A stretch of DNA of 61,530 bases from Bacteroidia bacterium (GTDB taxonomy: Bacteria > Bacteroidota > Bacteroidia > DATLTG01), in assembly GCA_039924845.1 (NCBI GenBank), contig JBDTAC010000077.1:1-61530 (forward strand), written 5' to 3'. Positions 31,334 to 40,212 of the stretch are shown piece after piece. The notes beneath the pieces are model-generated. The model was not told where the DNA came from. It ran no database searches and saw only the letters and a program-made list of their open reading frames with translations. The position numbers were made by a program, and so were the translations under genes. Every line of letters starts with the position of its first letter. Within the stretch, counting starts at the first letter, position 1.

Positions 31334-31355
31334 CGGACTTTTGTTTTTTGAAAAC

Positions 31356-31832
31356 ATGGCTATATCAAAGTTAAAACAGTTTGTAATTCCCTTTGTTGGC
31401 TTGAATGACGGACAACACAAGTATCATTTTGAAGTAGAAAATTCGTTCTTTGAACACATCGGTTGCACCGAAATTATTGAAAAAGCAAATGTATCGGTAG
31501 ATTTATTGCTGACGAAACAATCCAATATGTTGGTATTGGCGTTTACACTGAAAGGCACTGTTAATGTACCTTGTGATAGATGTTTAGACGCATTTGATTT
31601 GCCCATTGAAAATCAAGAAAAATTGATTGTAAAATTGGGAAAAAATGATTTTGATGATGATGAAAACATATTAGCAATTTCAAGCACAGCTTATGAAATT
31701 GATGTTTCGCAACCCATTTATGAATACATTGTTACAGCACTTCCGTACAGGCGTGTTCATCCGCAAGATGAAAACGGGAAAAGCGATTGCAATCCTGAAG
31801 TAGTAGAAAAATTAAAACAAATAATCATTTAA
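31356..31832 (+). CDS. yceD: DUF177 protein, YceD family
   Basis: A 158-residue protein. DUF177/YceD proteins accompany ribosomal protein bL32 and are linked to 23S rRNA accumulation. The family marker is the Cys-x2-Cys in TVNVPCDRCLDAFDLPI (about 69-85), followed by an acidic stretch (NDFDDDENI) and the conserved IDVSQPIYEYIVTALPYRRVHP. I start at the ATG 31356; the frame can be extended five codons to a TTG that would begin almost at the transcription start. It is directly upstream of rpmF, the conserved order. Confidence 0.88.
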   Translation: MAISKLKQFVIPFVGLNDGQHKYHFEVENSFFEHIGCTEIIEKANVSVDLLLTKQSNMLVLAFTLKGTVNVPCDRCLDAFDLPIENQEKLIVKLGKNDFDDDENILAISSTAYEIDVSQPIYEYIVTALPYRRVHPQDENGKSDCNPEVVEKLKQIII

Positions 31833-31844
31833 AAATTAGTAAAA

Positions 31845-32030
31845 ATGCCACATCCGAAGCGAAAAATATCCAAGTCGAGAAGAGATAAAAGAAGAACGCA
31901 CGATAAAGCGGTTGCCTCAACTATATCCACTTGCAGCAATTGCGGAGCTCCCGTATTGTACCACAGAGTATGTGGGGATTGCGGTTATTACAGAGGAAAA
32001 TTAGCAGTAGAAAAAGCGGTAACAGCCTAA
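31845..32030 (+). CDS. rpmF: 50S ribosomal protein bL32
   Basis: A 61-residue basic ribosomal protein. The N-terminus PHPKRKISKSRRDKRRTHDK is the bL32 signature, followed by the zinc-ribbon CSNCG and CGDCG, so this is the four-cysteine form. It is 12 nt after yceD. A long hairpin lies between it and plsX. Confidence 0.97.
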   Translation: MPHPKRKISKSRRDKRRTHDKAVASTISTCSNCGAPVLYHRVCGDCGYYRGKLAVEKAVTA

Positions 32031-32046
32031 GCTAAACATGCAAACG

Positions 32047-32094
32047 CAAACACGAAATATGATTTATCACTTCCAATCATGTTTCGGAGGTTTG
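32047..32094 (+). promoter_or_regulatory. Long intercistronic hairpin between rpmF and plsX
   Basis: CAAAC-A-CGAAA-T-ATGATT (32047-32064) pairs with AATCAT-G-TTTCG-GAG-GTTTG (32075-32094): three perfect stem blocks of 6, 5 and 5 bp separated by small internal loops, with a 10-nt apical loop. No T-run follows, so it is not a simple terminator. An RNA processing, stabilising or attenuating role between the ribosomal and lipid genes is possible. Confidence 0.5.
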
Positions 32095-32134
32095 TGTCGT
32101 AGTATTCCTTTTCATTATTCTCTATTTTCCTGAA

Positions 32135-33079
32135 ATGAAAATTGGGTTAGACGTAATGGGAGGTGATTTCGCGCCGCAAGTAACCATTTCAGGTGCTATA
32201 CTTGCTCGAAAAGAACTTCCTCCAGAAATAAAATTGGTGTTGATAGGCGATGAAAAAAATATTTTAGAAGCTCTTCAAGCGCAAAAAATAAATCCAAGCG
32301 ATTTCGAAATTGTACACGCCACCGAAGTAATAGGAATGGGCGAACATCCTACCAAAGCTTTCGCTCAAAAAACAAATTCGACGATTGCTGTTGGATTCAA
32401 ATTATTAAAAGAAAAAAAAATTGATGCCTTTGCAAGTGCCGGAAATACTGGCGCTATGTTGGTTGGCGCGATGTATACCGTGAAGTCTATTGTGGGAGTT
32501 ATACGTCCGTGTATTACTTCCGTAATGCCGAAAGAGAATGGAAATGTGGGCGTGATTTTAGATGTGGGTGCGAATGCAGATTGTAAACCGGATACGCTCT
32601 ATCAGTTTGGAATTTTAGGTTCCGTGTATGCAAAAAATGTTTTTGGTATTGATAATCCGAGAGTAGCATTGCTTAATATTGGTGAAGAAGAAGAAAAAGG
32701 AAATTTAGTTTCTCAATCAGCACATCACATGATGAAAGATTCGAAGGAAATAAATTTTATTGGAAACGTGGAAGGCAGAGATATTTTTACGGATAAAGCA
32801 GATGTAATTGTGTGCGATGGATTTACTGGAAACGTGGTGCTAAAACAAGCAGAAGGTTTTTACGCATTGGTTCAACGAAGAGGTTGGAAGGATGATTATT
32901 TCGAAAAATTTAATTATGAAAATTACGGCGGCTCGCCCATTCTTGGTATTAATTCAAATGTCATTATTGGTCACGGAATTTCTAACGCCATTGCGATAAA
33001 AAATATGCTGTTATTGGCAAAAAATGTAGCGGAAGCAAATCTGTCCGAAAAAATTAAACACGCTTTCAACCATGACTAA
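32135..33079 (+). CDS. plsX: Phosphate acyltransferase
   Basis: Makes acyl-phosphate from acyl-ACP for phospholipid synthesis. The 314-residue protein begins [20 protein letters not shown], the family signature, and has [27 protein letters not shown] and [17 protein letters not shown]. Overlaps fabH by 8 nt, so the two are translationally coupled. The order yceD-rpmF-plsX-fabH is conserved across distant bacteria. Confidence 0.96.
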   Translation: MKIGLDVMGGDFAPQVTISGAILARKELPPEIKLVLIGDEKNILEALQAQKINPSDFEIVHATEVIGMGEHPTKAFAQKTNSTIAVGFKLLKEKKIDAFASAGNTGAMLVGAMYTVKSIVGVIRPCITSVMPKENGNVGVILDVGANADCKPDTLYQFGILGSVYAKNVFGIDNPRVALLNIGEEEEKGNLVSQSAHHMMKDSKEINFIGNVEGRDIFTDKADVIVCDGFTGNVVLKQAEGFYALVQRRGWKDDYFEKFNYENYGGSPILGINSNVIIGHGISNAIAIKNMLLLAKNVAEANLSEKIKHAFNHD

Positions 33080-34067
33080 AATAACTGCTGCCATTACTGC
33101 CGTTCAGGGATATGTACCCGATTATGTACTGACGAATAAAGAACTCGAAAAAATGGTAGATACGACCGACGAGTGGATTTTATCTCGCACCGGAATTACG
33201 GAAAGAAGAATTTTAAAAGGCGCCGGATTGGGCACGTCGGATATGTGCACGGAAGCAGTTAAAGGCTTGTGCGAAAAAAGAAAAATAAAACCGGATGAGA
33301 TAGATTTGCTTATTGTTGCCACTGTAACACCCGATTTGGTTTTCCCGGCAACGGCAAACATTGTATGCGATAAAGTAGGAGCAAAAAACGCCTGGGGATT
33401 TGATATCAACGCAGCGTGTTCGGGCTTTATTTACGCATTAACCACGGCATCTCAATTTATCGAAACGGGGAAATATAAAAAGGTGGTGGTAGTAGGTTCG
33501 GATAAAATGTCTTCTATTATTGATTATACAGATCGTTCCACGTGTATTATTTTTGGAGATGGAGCTGGCGCTGTTTTGCTGGAGCCAAATACCGAAGGTT
33601 TCGGCGTGTTGGATGCAATTTTAAAATCGGATGGAGCAGGTCGTCATCATTTACATCAAAAAGCAGGAGGGTCTGTAAAACCGGCATCTCATCAAACGGT
33701 GGATGCTCGTGAGCATTACGTGTATCAGGAAGGACAACCTGTTTTTAAAGCAGCTGTGAAAGAAATGGCAGAAGTATCGTTCAATATCATGCAAAAAAAC
33801 AATTTAACCGCAGAAACAATTGCTTGGTTAGTACCGCATCAAGCCAATAAACGAATTATTGATGCCACTGCCAACCGTGTTGGTTTGGGTAGCGAAAAAG
33901 TGATGTTGAATATCCATAAATATGGAAATACCACAGCAGGCACGATTCCGCTTTGTTTGTGGGATTATGAAAAAAAATTAAAAAAAGGTGATAATATCAT
34001 TTTAGCTGCATTTGGCGGAGGTTTTACGTGGGGAAGCGTGTATGTAAAATGGGCTTATAATTCATAA
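33072..34067 (+). CDS. fabH: 3-oxoacyl-ACP synthase III
   Basis: Condenses acetyl-CoA with malonyl-ACP to start fatty-acid synthesis. The 331-residue protein has the catalytic triad: C116 in [11 protein letters not shown], His in [10 protein letters not shown] (about 256) and Asn in [13 protein letters not shown] (about 286). [14 protein letters not shown] near the N-terminus is typical. It reads through an 8-nt overlap with plsX. It is followed after 96 nt by accB, the source of malonyl-CoA. Confidence 0.96.
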   Translation: MTKITAAITAVQGYVPDYVLTNKELEKMVDTTDEWILSRTGITERRILKGAGLGTSDMCTEAVKGLCEKRKIKPDEIDLLIVATVTPDLVFPATANIVCDKVGAKNAWGFDINAACSGFIYALTTASQFIETGKYKKVVVVGSDKMSSIIDYTDRSTCIIFGDGAGAVLLEPNTEGFGVLDAILKSDGAGRHHLHQKAGGSVKPASHQTVDAREHYVYQEGQPVFKAAVKEMAEVSFNIMQKNNLTAETIAWLVPHQANKRIIDATANRVGLGSEKVMLNIHKYGNTTAGTIPLCLWDYEKKLKKGDNIILAAFGGGFTWGSVYVKWAYNS

Positions 34068-34078
34068 AAAAATTAATG

Positions 34079-34109
34079 TTTGCAAAGCACAATAAATCCA
34101 TTACTTTTA
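34079..34109 (+). promoter_or_regulatory. Promoter of accB-accC
   Basis: TTTG (34079-34082), 19-nt spacer, TACTTTTA (34102-34109), one mismatch in the -7 box. It lies 55 nt before accB. Confidence 0.45.
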
Positions 34110-34163
34110 TCCTCTATTTTTTTCAAAAAAAAGCAATCAGAATACTAACTAAAAAATCAGGTA

Positions 34164-34661
34164 ATGAAACTAAATGAAATTCAAGACTTAATAAAATTTG
34201 TCGCCAAATCAGGAGTTTGCGAAGTAGAACTGGAAACAAAAGAAGTGAAGATCATTATCAAAACATCGGCTGCTAAAAAAGGAGGCAGACCCGACAATGA
34301 ATCGCCTTTTGTTGTGCAAACTACCACTCCATTTGCTGCACCTACTCAACAAATACAGCAAAGTAATCCGGTGGCAGAACAAAAAACAGCTGAACCTAAA
34401 AAAGCGGAAGATATTTCCAAATTAATAACCATTAAATCGCCGATGATTGGAACATTTTACCGTTCTCCATCGCCCGATAAACCGGTATTTGTAAATGTAG
34501 GCGATGAAATAAAACCGGGAAACCCGATTTGCATTATCGAAGCCATGAAACTTTTCAATGAAATAGAATCGGATGTAAAAGGTAAAATCGTGAAAGTATT
34601 GGTGGATGATTCCAGTCCGGTAGAGTACGACCAGCCTTTGTTTTTGATAGATCCGATGTAA
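34164..34661 (+). CDS. accB: Biotin carboxyl carrier protein of acetyl-CoA carboxylase
   Basis: Carries CO2 on biotin between the carboxylase and carboxyltransferase. The 165-residue protein has an N-terminal helix pair (MKLNEIQDLIKFVAKSGVCE), a Gln/Thr/Ala/Pro linker and a C-terminal biotinyl domain (about 88-165) with K129 in the EAMKLFNEIESD motif and MIGTFYRSPSPDKPVFV (the BCCP thumb region). It is followed by accC. The cofactor is made by the bio operon at 11.8-16.7 kb. Confidence 0.96.
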   Translation: MKLNEIQDLIKFVAKSGVCEVELETKEVKIIIKTSAAKKGGRPDNESPFVVQTTTPFAAPTQQIQQSNPVAEQKTAEPKKAEDISKLITIKSPMIGTFYRSPSPDKPVFVNVGDEIKPGNPICIIEAMKLFNEIESDVKGKIVKVLVDDSSPVEYDQPLFLIDPM

Positions 34662-34721
34662 TTTCCAATTTGAGAATGATTGATTTAATCCGCTACAAAA
34701 GCGATTATTGTTTTTCAAGTT

Positions 34722-34742
34722 TTCAAAAAATTAATTTTTAAA
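34722..34742. repeat. PE-type element between accB and accC
   Basis: TTC, A6, TTAA, T5, AAA, the TTAA-centred variant, 10 nt before the accC start. Confidence 0.5.
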
Positions 34743-34751
34743 TTCAAAATC

Positions 34752-36092
34752 GTGTTTAAAAAAATACTTATTGCCAACCGAGGAGAAATTGCTTTGCGCG
34801 TTATCAGAACGTGTAAAGAAATGGGAATTAAAACGGTAGCCGTTTATTCTACTGCAGATAAAGAAAGTTTACACGTGCGTTTTGCGGATGAAGCTGTGTG
34901 TATTGGTCCGCCGCCGAGCAAAGATTCGTATTTGAATATTCCGAGTATTATTTCTGCTGCCGAAATTACCAATGCTGATGCGATTCATCCGGGTTATGGA
35001 TTTCTTTCTGAAAATGCTAAATTTTCTAAAATATGTTCCGAACATGGCGTAAAATTTATTGGCGCATCTCCTGCGATGATTGAAGGAATGGGCGATAAAG
35101 CAAGCGCGAAAGATACAATGAAAAAAGCGGGCGTTCCCATTGTTCCTGGCTCCGACGGCTTATTAAAAGATTTAGCGGATGCGAAAAAGACGGCGAAGAA
35201 AATTGGCTTTCCGGTAATTATGAAAGCGACTGCCTGTGGCGGTGGACGCGGAATGCGCATTGTTTGGAAAGATGCAGAAATAGAACATGCGTGGGATACG
35301 GCGCGTCAGGAAGCCGCTGCTGCCTTTGGAAACGATGGTATGTATATGGAAAAGTACATTGAAGAACCACGTCATATCGAAATACAAATTGTAGGCGATC
35401 AATACGGAAAAGCGTGTCATCTCTCGGAAAGAGACTGTTCCATTCAACGCAGACATCAAAAATTAGTAGAGGAAACACCTTCTCCTTTTATGACGCAAAA
35501 ATTGCGTGATGCCATGGGGAAAGCTGCTATTAAAGCTGCTACTGCGGTGAAATACGAAGGTGTTGGAACGGTGGAATTTTTGGTAGATAAAAACCGAAAT
35601 TTCTACTTTATGGAGATGAACACACGGATTCAAGTGGAACATCCCATTACGGAAGAGGTGATTAATTACGATTTAATTCGCGAGCAAATTAAAGTAGCTG
35701 CCGGAATTCCTATTTCAGGAAAAAATTACATGCCGATTTTACATGCAATGGAATGCCGCATCAATGCGGAAGATCCATTCAATAATTTTCGTCCTTGTCC
35801 GGGAAAAATAATTAATTTTCATTCTCCGGGCGGACACGGAATACGCGTGGATACGCACGTTTACGCAGGTTATACCATTCCTCCAAATTACGATTCGATG
35901 ATTGCGAAATTAATTACGGTGGCACAAACGCGTGAAGAAGTAATTGCAAAAATGTACCGCGCACTCAGCGAATTTGTGATTGAAGGCGTGAAAACCACCA
36001 TTCCTTTTCATCTTAAATTAATGCAAGACGAAAATTTTATCAAAGGAGATTATACCACTAAGTTTTTGGAAGATTTCGATTTAACGGAGTAA
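34752..36092 (+). CDS. accC: Biotin carboxylase of acetyl-CoA carboxylase
   Basis: ATP-dependent carboxylation of biotin on AccB. The 446-residue protein has the biotin carboxylase N-terminal domain ([20 protein letters not shown]), an ATP-grasp domain with [29 protein letters not shown] and [15 protein letters not shown], and the C-terminal domain with [10 protein letters not shown]. It starts GTG at 34752. Complete. Follows accB by 90 nt. Confidence 0.96.
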   Translation: MFKKILIANRGEIALRVIRTCKEMGIKTVAVYSTADKESLHVRFADEAVCIGPPPSKDSYLNIPSIISAAEITNADAIHPGYGFLSENAKFSKICSEHGVKFIGASPAMIEGMGDKASAKDTMKKAGVPIVPGSDGLLKDLADAKKTAKKIGFPVIMKATACGGGRGMRIVWKDAEIEHAWDTARQEAAAAFGNDGMYMEKYIEEPRHIEIQIVGDQYGKACHLSERDCSIQRRHQKLVEETPSPFMTQKLRDAMGKAAIKAATAVKYEGVGTVEFLVDKNRNFYFMEMNTRIQVEHPITEEVINYDLIREQIKVAAGIPISGKNYMPILHAMECRINAEDPFNNFRPCPGKIINFHSPGGHGIRVDTHVYAGYTIPPNYDSMIAKLITVAQTREEVIAKMYRALSEFVIEGVKTTIPFHLKLMQDENFIKGDYTTKFLEDFDLTE

Positions 36093-36180
36093 AAGCCTCA
36101 CCTAAATCCTCCGCTAATAATTGAAAATGGAGAATTGACAATTGAAAATGTGATAAGAAAAAAGAAAGAATAAAAATCTT

Positions 36181-36188
36181 TATCTTTG
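36181..36188 (+). promoter_or_regulatory. -7 box before the secreted-protein gene
   Basis: TATCTTTG, an exact -7 match, 17 nt before the start codon. The -33 region has only TTGA-like sequence within a short direct repeat (ATTGAAAATG twice, 36120-36150). Confidence 0.4.
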
Positions 36189-36204
36189 GTTTGAAATATA
36201 GCCA

Positions 36205-36672
36205 ATGAAAAAAATAATTTTATTTACTTCTTTTGTAATGCTGAGTTTTTTTGTTAAATCTCAAGTCTTACCTAAGACTATGCCTTATGGGACATGGAAT
36301 GTTTTTAAATATACTTGGATAGGCGAAGTATCAGCTTTTACAACTAAACAAGCTGATGGATACATAAGCGAAAAAATAATCATTAAACCCAAACAGGCAA
36401 TTGTATTTGGGGATACATGTAATTCAATAACATATAAAACACCCTATAGAGAAAACACAAATGATTTATCCACCGATTATAATTTTCTAATGAAGATTAC
36501 TACAAAAACAGATTCGGTGGTCATTACAGATGCTAATTGTAATACTGACCTTATTGTTAAAAATGACACTTCTTTAGAATTTATTGACTGGGGATATATT
36601 ATTATGGTAAATAAAGACACCTTAGTGATGCCGATAAATGGAGCTGCTTTTTATTTACACCGAGCAAAATGA
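36205..36672 (+). CDS. Secreted protein of unknown function
   Basis: A 155-residue protein with a signal peptide (KKIILFTSFVMLSFFVKSQ, about 20 residues). The mature part is beta-rich (TWNVFKYTWIGEVSAF, SYIT-like strands, DWGYIIMVNKDTLVMP) with two Cys at about 72 and 113 that could form a disulfide. Family not recognised; the size and pattern suggest a small periplasmic or surface beta-sandwich. The start codon and signal n-region are a PE core. Confidence 0.6.
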   Translation: MKKIILFTSFVMLSFFVKSQVLPKTMPYGTWNVFKYTWIGEVSAFTTKQADGYISEKIIIKPKQAIVFGDTCNSITYKTPYRENTNDLSTDYNFLMKITTKTDSVVITDANCNTDLIVKNDTSLEFIDWGYIIMVNKDTLVMPINGAAFYLHRAK

Positions 36673-36690
36673 CCCATTGCAAAAAAAGTG

Positions 36691-36712
36691 TTCCGAAAAA
36701 ATAATTTTTCAG
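36691..36712. repeat. PE dyad element, probable terminator
   Basis: TTCCG, A6, TAA, T5, CAG, preceded by an A-run, 18 nt after the stop of the secreted-protein gene. Confidence 0.55.
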
Positions 36713-36893
36713 AGCTGCCATAGCTTCATCACATAATCAATTAAAGAAAAGCAATATTTTGTACTGTAAAATAGATTCATAAAAAATATTTTCTCAATGA
36801 CTCTTTTTTTATTCTCTGAAAAAAAAGAAATAGTTTCAAAAATACACCTCATTTAAACAAACTCAATTTGTTAAAAATGCGATGAGTTATTAA

Positions 36894-36913
36894 CCGAAAA
36901 ATATTTTTTCAAA
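36894..36913. repeat. PE-type element upstream of pckA
   Basis: CCG, A5, TA, T6, CAA. Confidence 0.5.
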
Positions 36914-37069
36914 TTACTTTATCCCGAAAACAAAGGGATTATTTATCCTACACCATTGTTCTTAAACTGTTGATAAAAAATAACAAGTCGCAAAAAGGTA
37001 CTAAATAGGGGCAAAATTTGTAATTTCGCCGTTTCTTATTTTTAATTTTTAAAACTAAAAAACATCGAA

Positions 37070-38683
37070 ATGAACGAAATGGGTATTAGAGCCAAGGACG
37101 CTTCAGTGGCAAGTTTAGGCTTAAAAAATGTGTCGGCAGCTTATTGGAATTTAAGTCCGGCAGAATTGGTCGAAGAAACAATCCTTCGCGGAGAAGGCGT
37201 TTTAACAGACACTGGCGCGTTAGCAGTGGATACGGGCGAATTTACAGGACGCTCTCCAAAAGATAAATTTATTGTGTGCGATGACATTACGAAAGATACG
37301 GTTTGGTGGGGCGATATTAACCTCAAATTTGACGCCGATAAATTCGATAAACTCTACCATCGTGTAACAGCTTATCTTTCCGGAAAAGAAATTTATGTGC
37401 GCGATTCTTACGCTTGTGCGGATCCTCAATACCGTTTAAACATCCGTGTGGTAACGGAATTCCCATGGGCAAATTTATTCGCCAATAATTTATTTTTACG
37501 TCCAACTAAAGAAGAAATTTTAAATTTCAATCCGGAATGGACCATAATATGTGCCCCTGGATTTTTTGCAGATCCTGCTGTTGACGGAACACGCCAGCAC
37601 AATTTCGCGATTTTAAATTTGACGAAAAAAATCGTTTTGATAGGCGGAACTGCTTATACGGGCGAAATTAAAAAAGGAATTTTCTCTTTATTGAATTATT
37701 TGTTGCCGCAAGACAAAGGCGTTTTATCCATGCATTGCTCTGCTAACATTGGTAAAAAAGGTGATACTGCTTTATTTTTCGGTTTATCCGGAACAGGAAA
37801 AACAACGCTTTCCGCAGATCCTGAAAGAGGATTAATTGGCGACGACGAACACGGTTGGTCTAAAAATGGCGTGTTTAATTTTGAAGGTGGATGTTACGCG
37901 AAATGTGTGGATTTATCGAAAGAAAAAGAACCACAAATTTACGATGCCGTTAGATTCGGCACCATGCTCGAAAATGTAGAATTAATAGAAGGCACATCCA
38001 GCGTAGATTACGCCTGTATTTCGAAAACAGAAAACACAAGAGCTGCTTATCCAATTGAGCACATCGCAAATGCCGTAAAACCTTCTGTTGGTGGCATTCC
38101 GAAAAATATTTTTTTCCTTACAGCAGATGCATTCGGCGTATTGCCTCCTATTTCTAAATTAACAGAAGGACAAGCGATGTACCATTTTATTTCCGGATAT
38201 ACCGCAAAAGTAGCGGGAACGGAAGTGGGCATCAAAGAACCACAATTAACATTTTCAGCTTGTTTCGGAAAAGTTTTTTTACCCTTGCATCCTGCCAAAT
38301 ACGCAGAATTGCTCGGAAAAAAGATGAAAGAAAATAAAGTAAATGTATGGTTAGTTAATACAGGTTGGTCTGGCGGAGCATACGGCGTTGGAAGTCGTAT
38401 CAAATTAAGTTACACCAGATCTATTGTAACAGCTGCTTTAAATGGAGATTTAGACAAAGTGAAATATGAAACCTTGCCGATTTTCGGATTAAGCGTTCCT
38501 GTTTCTTGTCCGAACGTACCATCTGAAATTTTAAATCCAAGAAATACGTGGAAAGACAAAGATGCTTACGATACAAAAGCAAATTCGTTGGCAGTTTCTT
38601 TCGTTAAAAATTTCGAACAATATGCTGGCGCTGCGAATGCCGAAATTATGGCTGCAGCTCCGAAAGTAACTGAAAATGCATAA
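37070..38683 (+). CDS. pckA: ATP-dependent phosphoenolpyruvate carboxykinase
   Basis: Converts oxaloacetate to phosphoenolpyruvate with ATP (gluconeogenesis). The 537-residue protein has SPKDKFIV (substrate Arg region [10 protein letters not shown]), the kinase-1a P-loop [17 protein letters not shown], the Mg site [13 protein letters not shown] and the ATP-binding STRS-like YTRSIV near the C-terminus. Full length. A PE-type core lies inside at 38099 (PKNIFFL). Strong terminator directly after. Confidence 0.96.
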   Translation: MNEMGIRAKDASVASLGLKNVSAAYWNLSPAELVEETILRGEGVLTDTGALAVDTGEFTGRSPKDKFIVCDDITKDTVWWGDINLKFDADKFDKLYHRVTAYLSGKEIYVRDSYACADPQYRLNIRVVTEFPWANLFANNLFLRPTKEEILNFNPEWTIICAPGFFADPAVDGTRQHNFAILNLTKKIVLIGGTAYTGEIKKGIFSLLNYLLPQDKGVLSMHCSANIGKKGDTALFFGLSGTGKTTLSADPERGLIGDDEHGWSKNGVFNFEGGCYAKCVDLSKEKEPQIYDAVRFGTMLENVELIEGTSSVDYACISKTENTRAAYPIEHIANAVKPSVGGIPKNIFFLTADAFGVLPPISKLTEGQAMYHFISGYTAKVAGTEVGIKEPQLTFSACFGKVFLPLHPAKYAELLGKKMKENKVNVWLVNTGWSGGAYGVGSRIKLSYTRSIVTAALNGDLDKVKYETLPIFGLSVPVSCPNVPSEILNPRNTWKDKDAYDTKANSLAVSFVKNFEQYAGAANAEIMAAAPKVTENA

Positions 38684-38703
38684 TTTCTAAAACTAAAATT
38701 TGT

Positions 38704-38744
38704 AAAACCCTTCTTTGTTTTTTATAAGAAGGGTTTTATTTTTT
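38704..38744 (+). terminator. Rho-independent terminator of pckA
   Basis: AAAACCCTTCTT (38704-38715) and AAGAAGGGTTTT (38726-38737) form a perfect 12-bp stem with a 10-nt loop, followed by ATTTTTT. This is a classical intrinsic terminator with a GGG/CCC centre, unlike the A/T-only PE elements. Confidence 0.88.
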
Positions 38745-38746
38745 GT

Positions 38747-39463
38747 ATGAATTTATTTTACACGCCCGATATTTCAAGTGATCAATACACGCTCAGTGAG
38801 GCGGAATCCAAACATTGTATTCGTATTTTACGAATGAATATTGGCGATACGATGCACTTAACGGATGGAAAAGGTTCCTTTTACAAAGCTGAAATTACAG
38901 ATGCTTCTCCAAAAAAATGTGTCGTAAAAATTATCGAGAAAAAAACGGAAGAAAAAAGAGCCGATTTTAAATTACACATCGCCGTTGCTCCCACTAAAAA
39001 CATGGATCGCTTTGAATGGTTTCTCGAAAAAGCCACTGAAATTGGGATCGACGAGATTACTCCCATCATTTCAAAAAATTCTGAACGCACTGTTTTAAAA
39101 ACAGAAAGGTGTAATACAATTATTACTTCCGCCGTCAAACAATCGCTCACTCCTTGGCATCCGAAATTAAACGAAGTGGAAAATTTTTCTACTTTTATCA
39201 AAAAGACAACCAGTTTTTCTGGACAAAAATTAATGGCACATTGCGCAGAAGCTTCGAAAAAATATTTTTTTGAAGCCTGTAAAACGAAGGAAAATACATT
39301 GGTATTAATTGGTCCGGAAGGGGATTTTACAGCAGATGAAATAAACACAGCTTTGCAAAATGGTTGGCAAGCAGTTTCGCTTGGTAAAAGCAGGTTACGA
39401 ACAGAAACGGCGGCTCTCGTAGCATGTCATACAGTCAATTTAAAAAATGAAATTGGAACTTAA
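38747..39463 (+). CDS. rsmE: 16S rRNA m3U1498 methyltransferase
   Basis: SAM-dependent N3-methylation of U1498 of 16S rRNA. The 238-residue protein has an N-terminal PUA-like domain (YTLSEAESKHCIRILRMNIGD) and a SPOUT knot with LIGPEGDFTADEI and VSLGKSRLRTETAALVA, the RsmE signature. Its ATG lies three bases after the T-run of the pckA terminator, so a promoter must overlap that hairpin or readthrough occurs. A complete PE element with G/C stem lies inside the frame at 39251-39276, encoding SKKYFFEA. Confidence 0.93.
   Translation: MNLFYTPDISSDQYTLSEAESKHCIRILRMNIGDTMHLTDGKGSFYKAEITDASPKKCVVKIIEKKTEEKRADFKLHIAVAPTKNMDRFEWFLEKATEIGIDEITPIISKNSERTVLKTERCNTIITSAVKQSLTPWHPKLNEVENFSTFIKKTTSFSGQKLMAHCAEASKKYFFEACKTKENTLVLIGPEGDFTADEINTALQNGWQAVSLGKSRLRTETAALVACHTVNLKNEIGT
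39251..39276. repeat. PE dyad element inside rsmE with complementary stem
   Basis: GCTTC (39251-39255) and GAAGC (39272-39276) pair around A6-TA-T7. This terminator-like version of the element lies in the middle of a coding sequence. Confidence 0.65.
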
Positions 39464-39470
39464 AAGGCAC

Positions 39471-39491
39471 ATCAAAAAAATAATTTTTTGA
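39471..39491. repeat. PE dyad element between rsmE and the DUF4159 gene
   Basis: ATC, A7, TAA, T6, GA, ending four bases before the next start codon. Confidence 0.55.
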
Positions 39492-39494
39492 GCA

Positions 39495-40175
39495 ATGAAA
39501 AAAATAATTTTCCTGTCGGCTATTTTTATGTGTTTCGCTTTTTCAGGAAATGAAAATACCTATTCGTTTCAAATTGCTTTGCTCAAATACGGCGGTGGCG
39601 GCGATTGGTATGCGAATCTGAAAACTTCTTTACCAAATCTCATCGCATTTTGCAATAAGAATTTAAACATGAATATCAATCCTGAACAAGCAATTGTTGA
39701 TGTTGGAAGTCCGGATATTTTCAATTATCCTTTTGTGCACATGACAGGGCACGGCAATTGGTCGCTCACTCCGCAAGAGGCGCAAAACCTGCGTAATTAT
39801 CTTGTTGGTGGCGGTTTTTTGCACATTGATGATAATTTTGGATTAGATCCTTACGTGCGTCCGCAATTAAAAAAGGTTTTTCCGGAATTGGATTTGATAT
39901 TACTACCTTTTTCATTTCCTATTTATCATCAGAAATATGAATTCCCACATGGGATGCCTAAAATTCATGAACACGATGGCGGTCCACCAAAAGGTTACGG
40001 ACTTATTTTTAAAGGACGCTTGGTATGTTTTTATTCCTTCGATACCGATTTAGGAAATGGTTGGGAGAGTTATGAAATCTATCACGATCCGCCTGAGTTG
40101 CATGAAAAAGCATTGGAAATGGGCGCCAATTTATTGGAATATGTGTTGATGGGAAAAGGCGATAAAAATCAGTAA
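39495..40175 (+). CDS. DUF4159 family exported protein
   Basis: A 226-residue protein with a short signal peptide (KKIIFLSAIFMCFAFSG) encoded partly by a PE core. The body fits DUF4159, a flavodoxin-like/glutamine-amidotransferase-like fold: KYGGGGDWYANLKTSLPNLI, YPFVHMTGHGNWSLTPQEAQ, LRNYLVGGGFLHIDDNFG, then the C-terminal LGNGWESYEIYHDPPELHEK. Function unknown. It converges with parC. Confidence 0.8.
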   Translation: MKKIIFLSAIFMCFAFSGNENTYSFQIALLKYGGGGDWYANLKTSLPNLIAFCNKNLNMNINPEQAIVDVGSPDIFNYPFVHMTGHGNWSLTPQEAQNLRNYLVGGGFLHIDDNFGLDPYVRPQLKKVFPELDLILLPFSFPIYHQKYEFPHGMPKIHEHDGGPPKGYGLIFKGRLVCFYSFDTDLGNGWESYEIYHDPPELHEKALEMGANLLEYVLMGKGDKNQ

Positions 40176-40185
40176 TTTTTGGAGG

Positions 40186-40205
40186 TCGAAAAAATATTTT
40201 TTCAA
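40186..40205. repeat. PE dyad element between convergent genes
   Basis: TCG, A6, TA, T6, CAA, 10 nt after the DUF4159 stop and 8 nt before the end of parC; placed to stop transcripts from both sides. Confidence 0.6.
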
Positions 40206-40212
40206 ACTGTCT

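Larger units (their letters stand above)
36673..37069. other. 397-nt gap between the secreted-protein gene and pckA
   Basis: It contains PE elements at 36691-36712 and 36894-36913, a weaker dyad at 36780-36795, and near the right end TAATTTCG (37021-37028), a possible -7 box giving pckA a leader of about 35 nt. I see no open frame of note and no RNA gene. Confidence 0.6.

Noticed and set aside
38881-39348. 155-codon frame antisense to rsmE
   Set aside because: rsmE has all its motifs on the other strand; the antisense product has no recognisable features.
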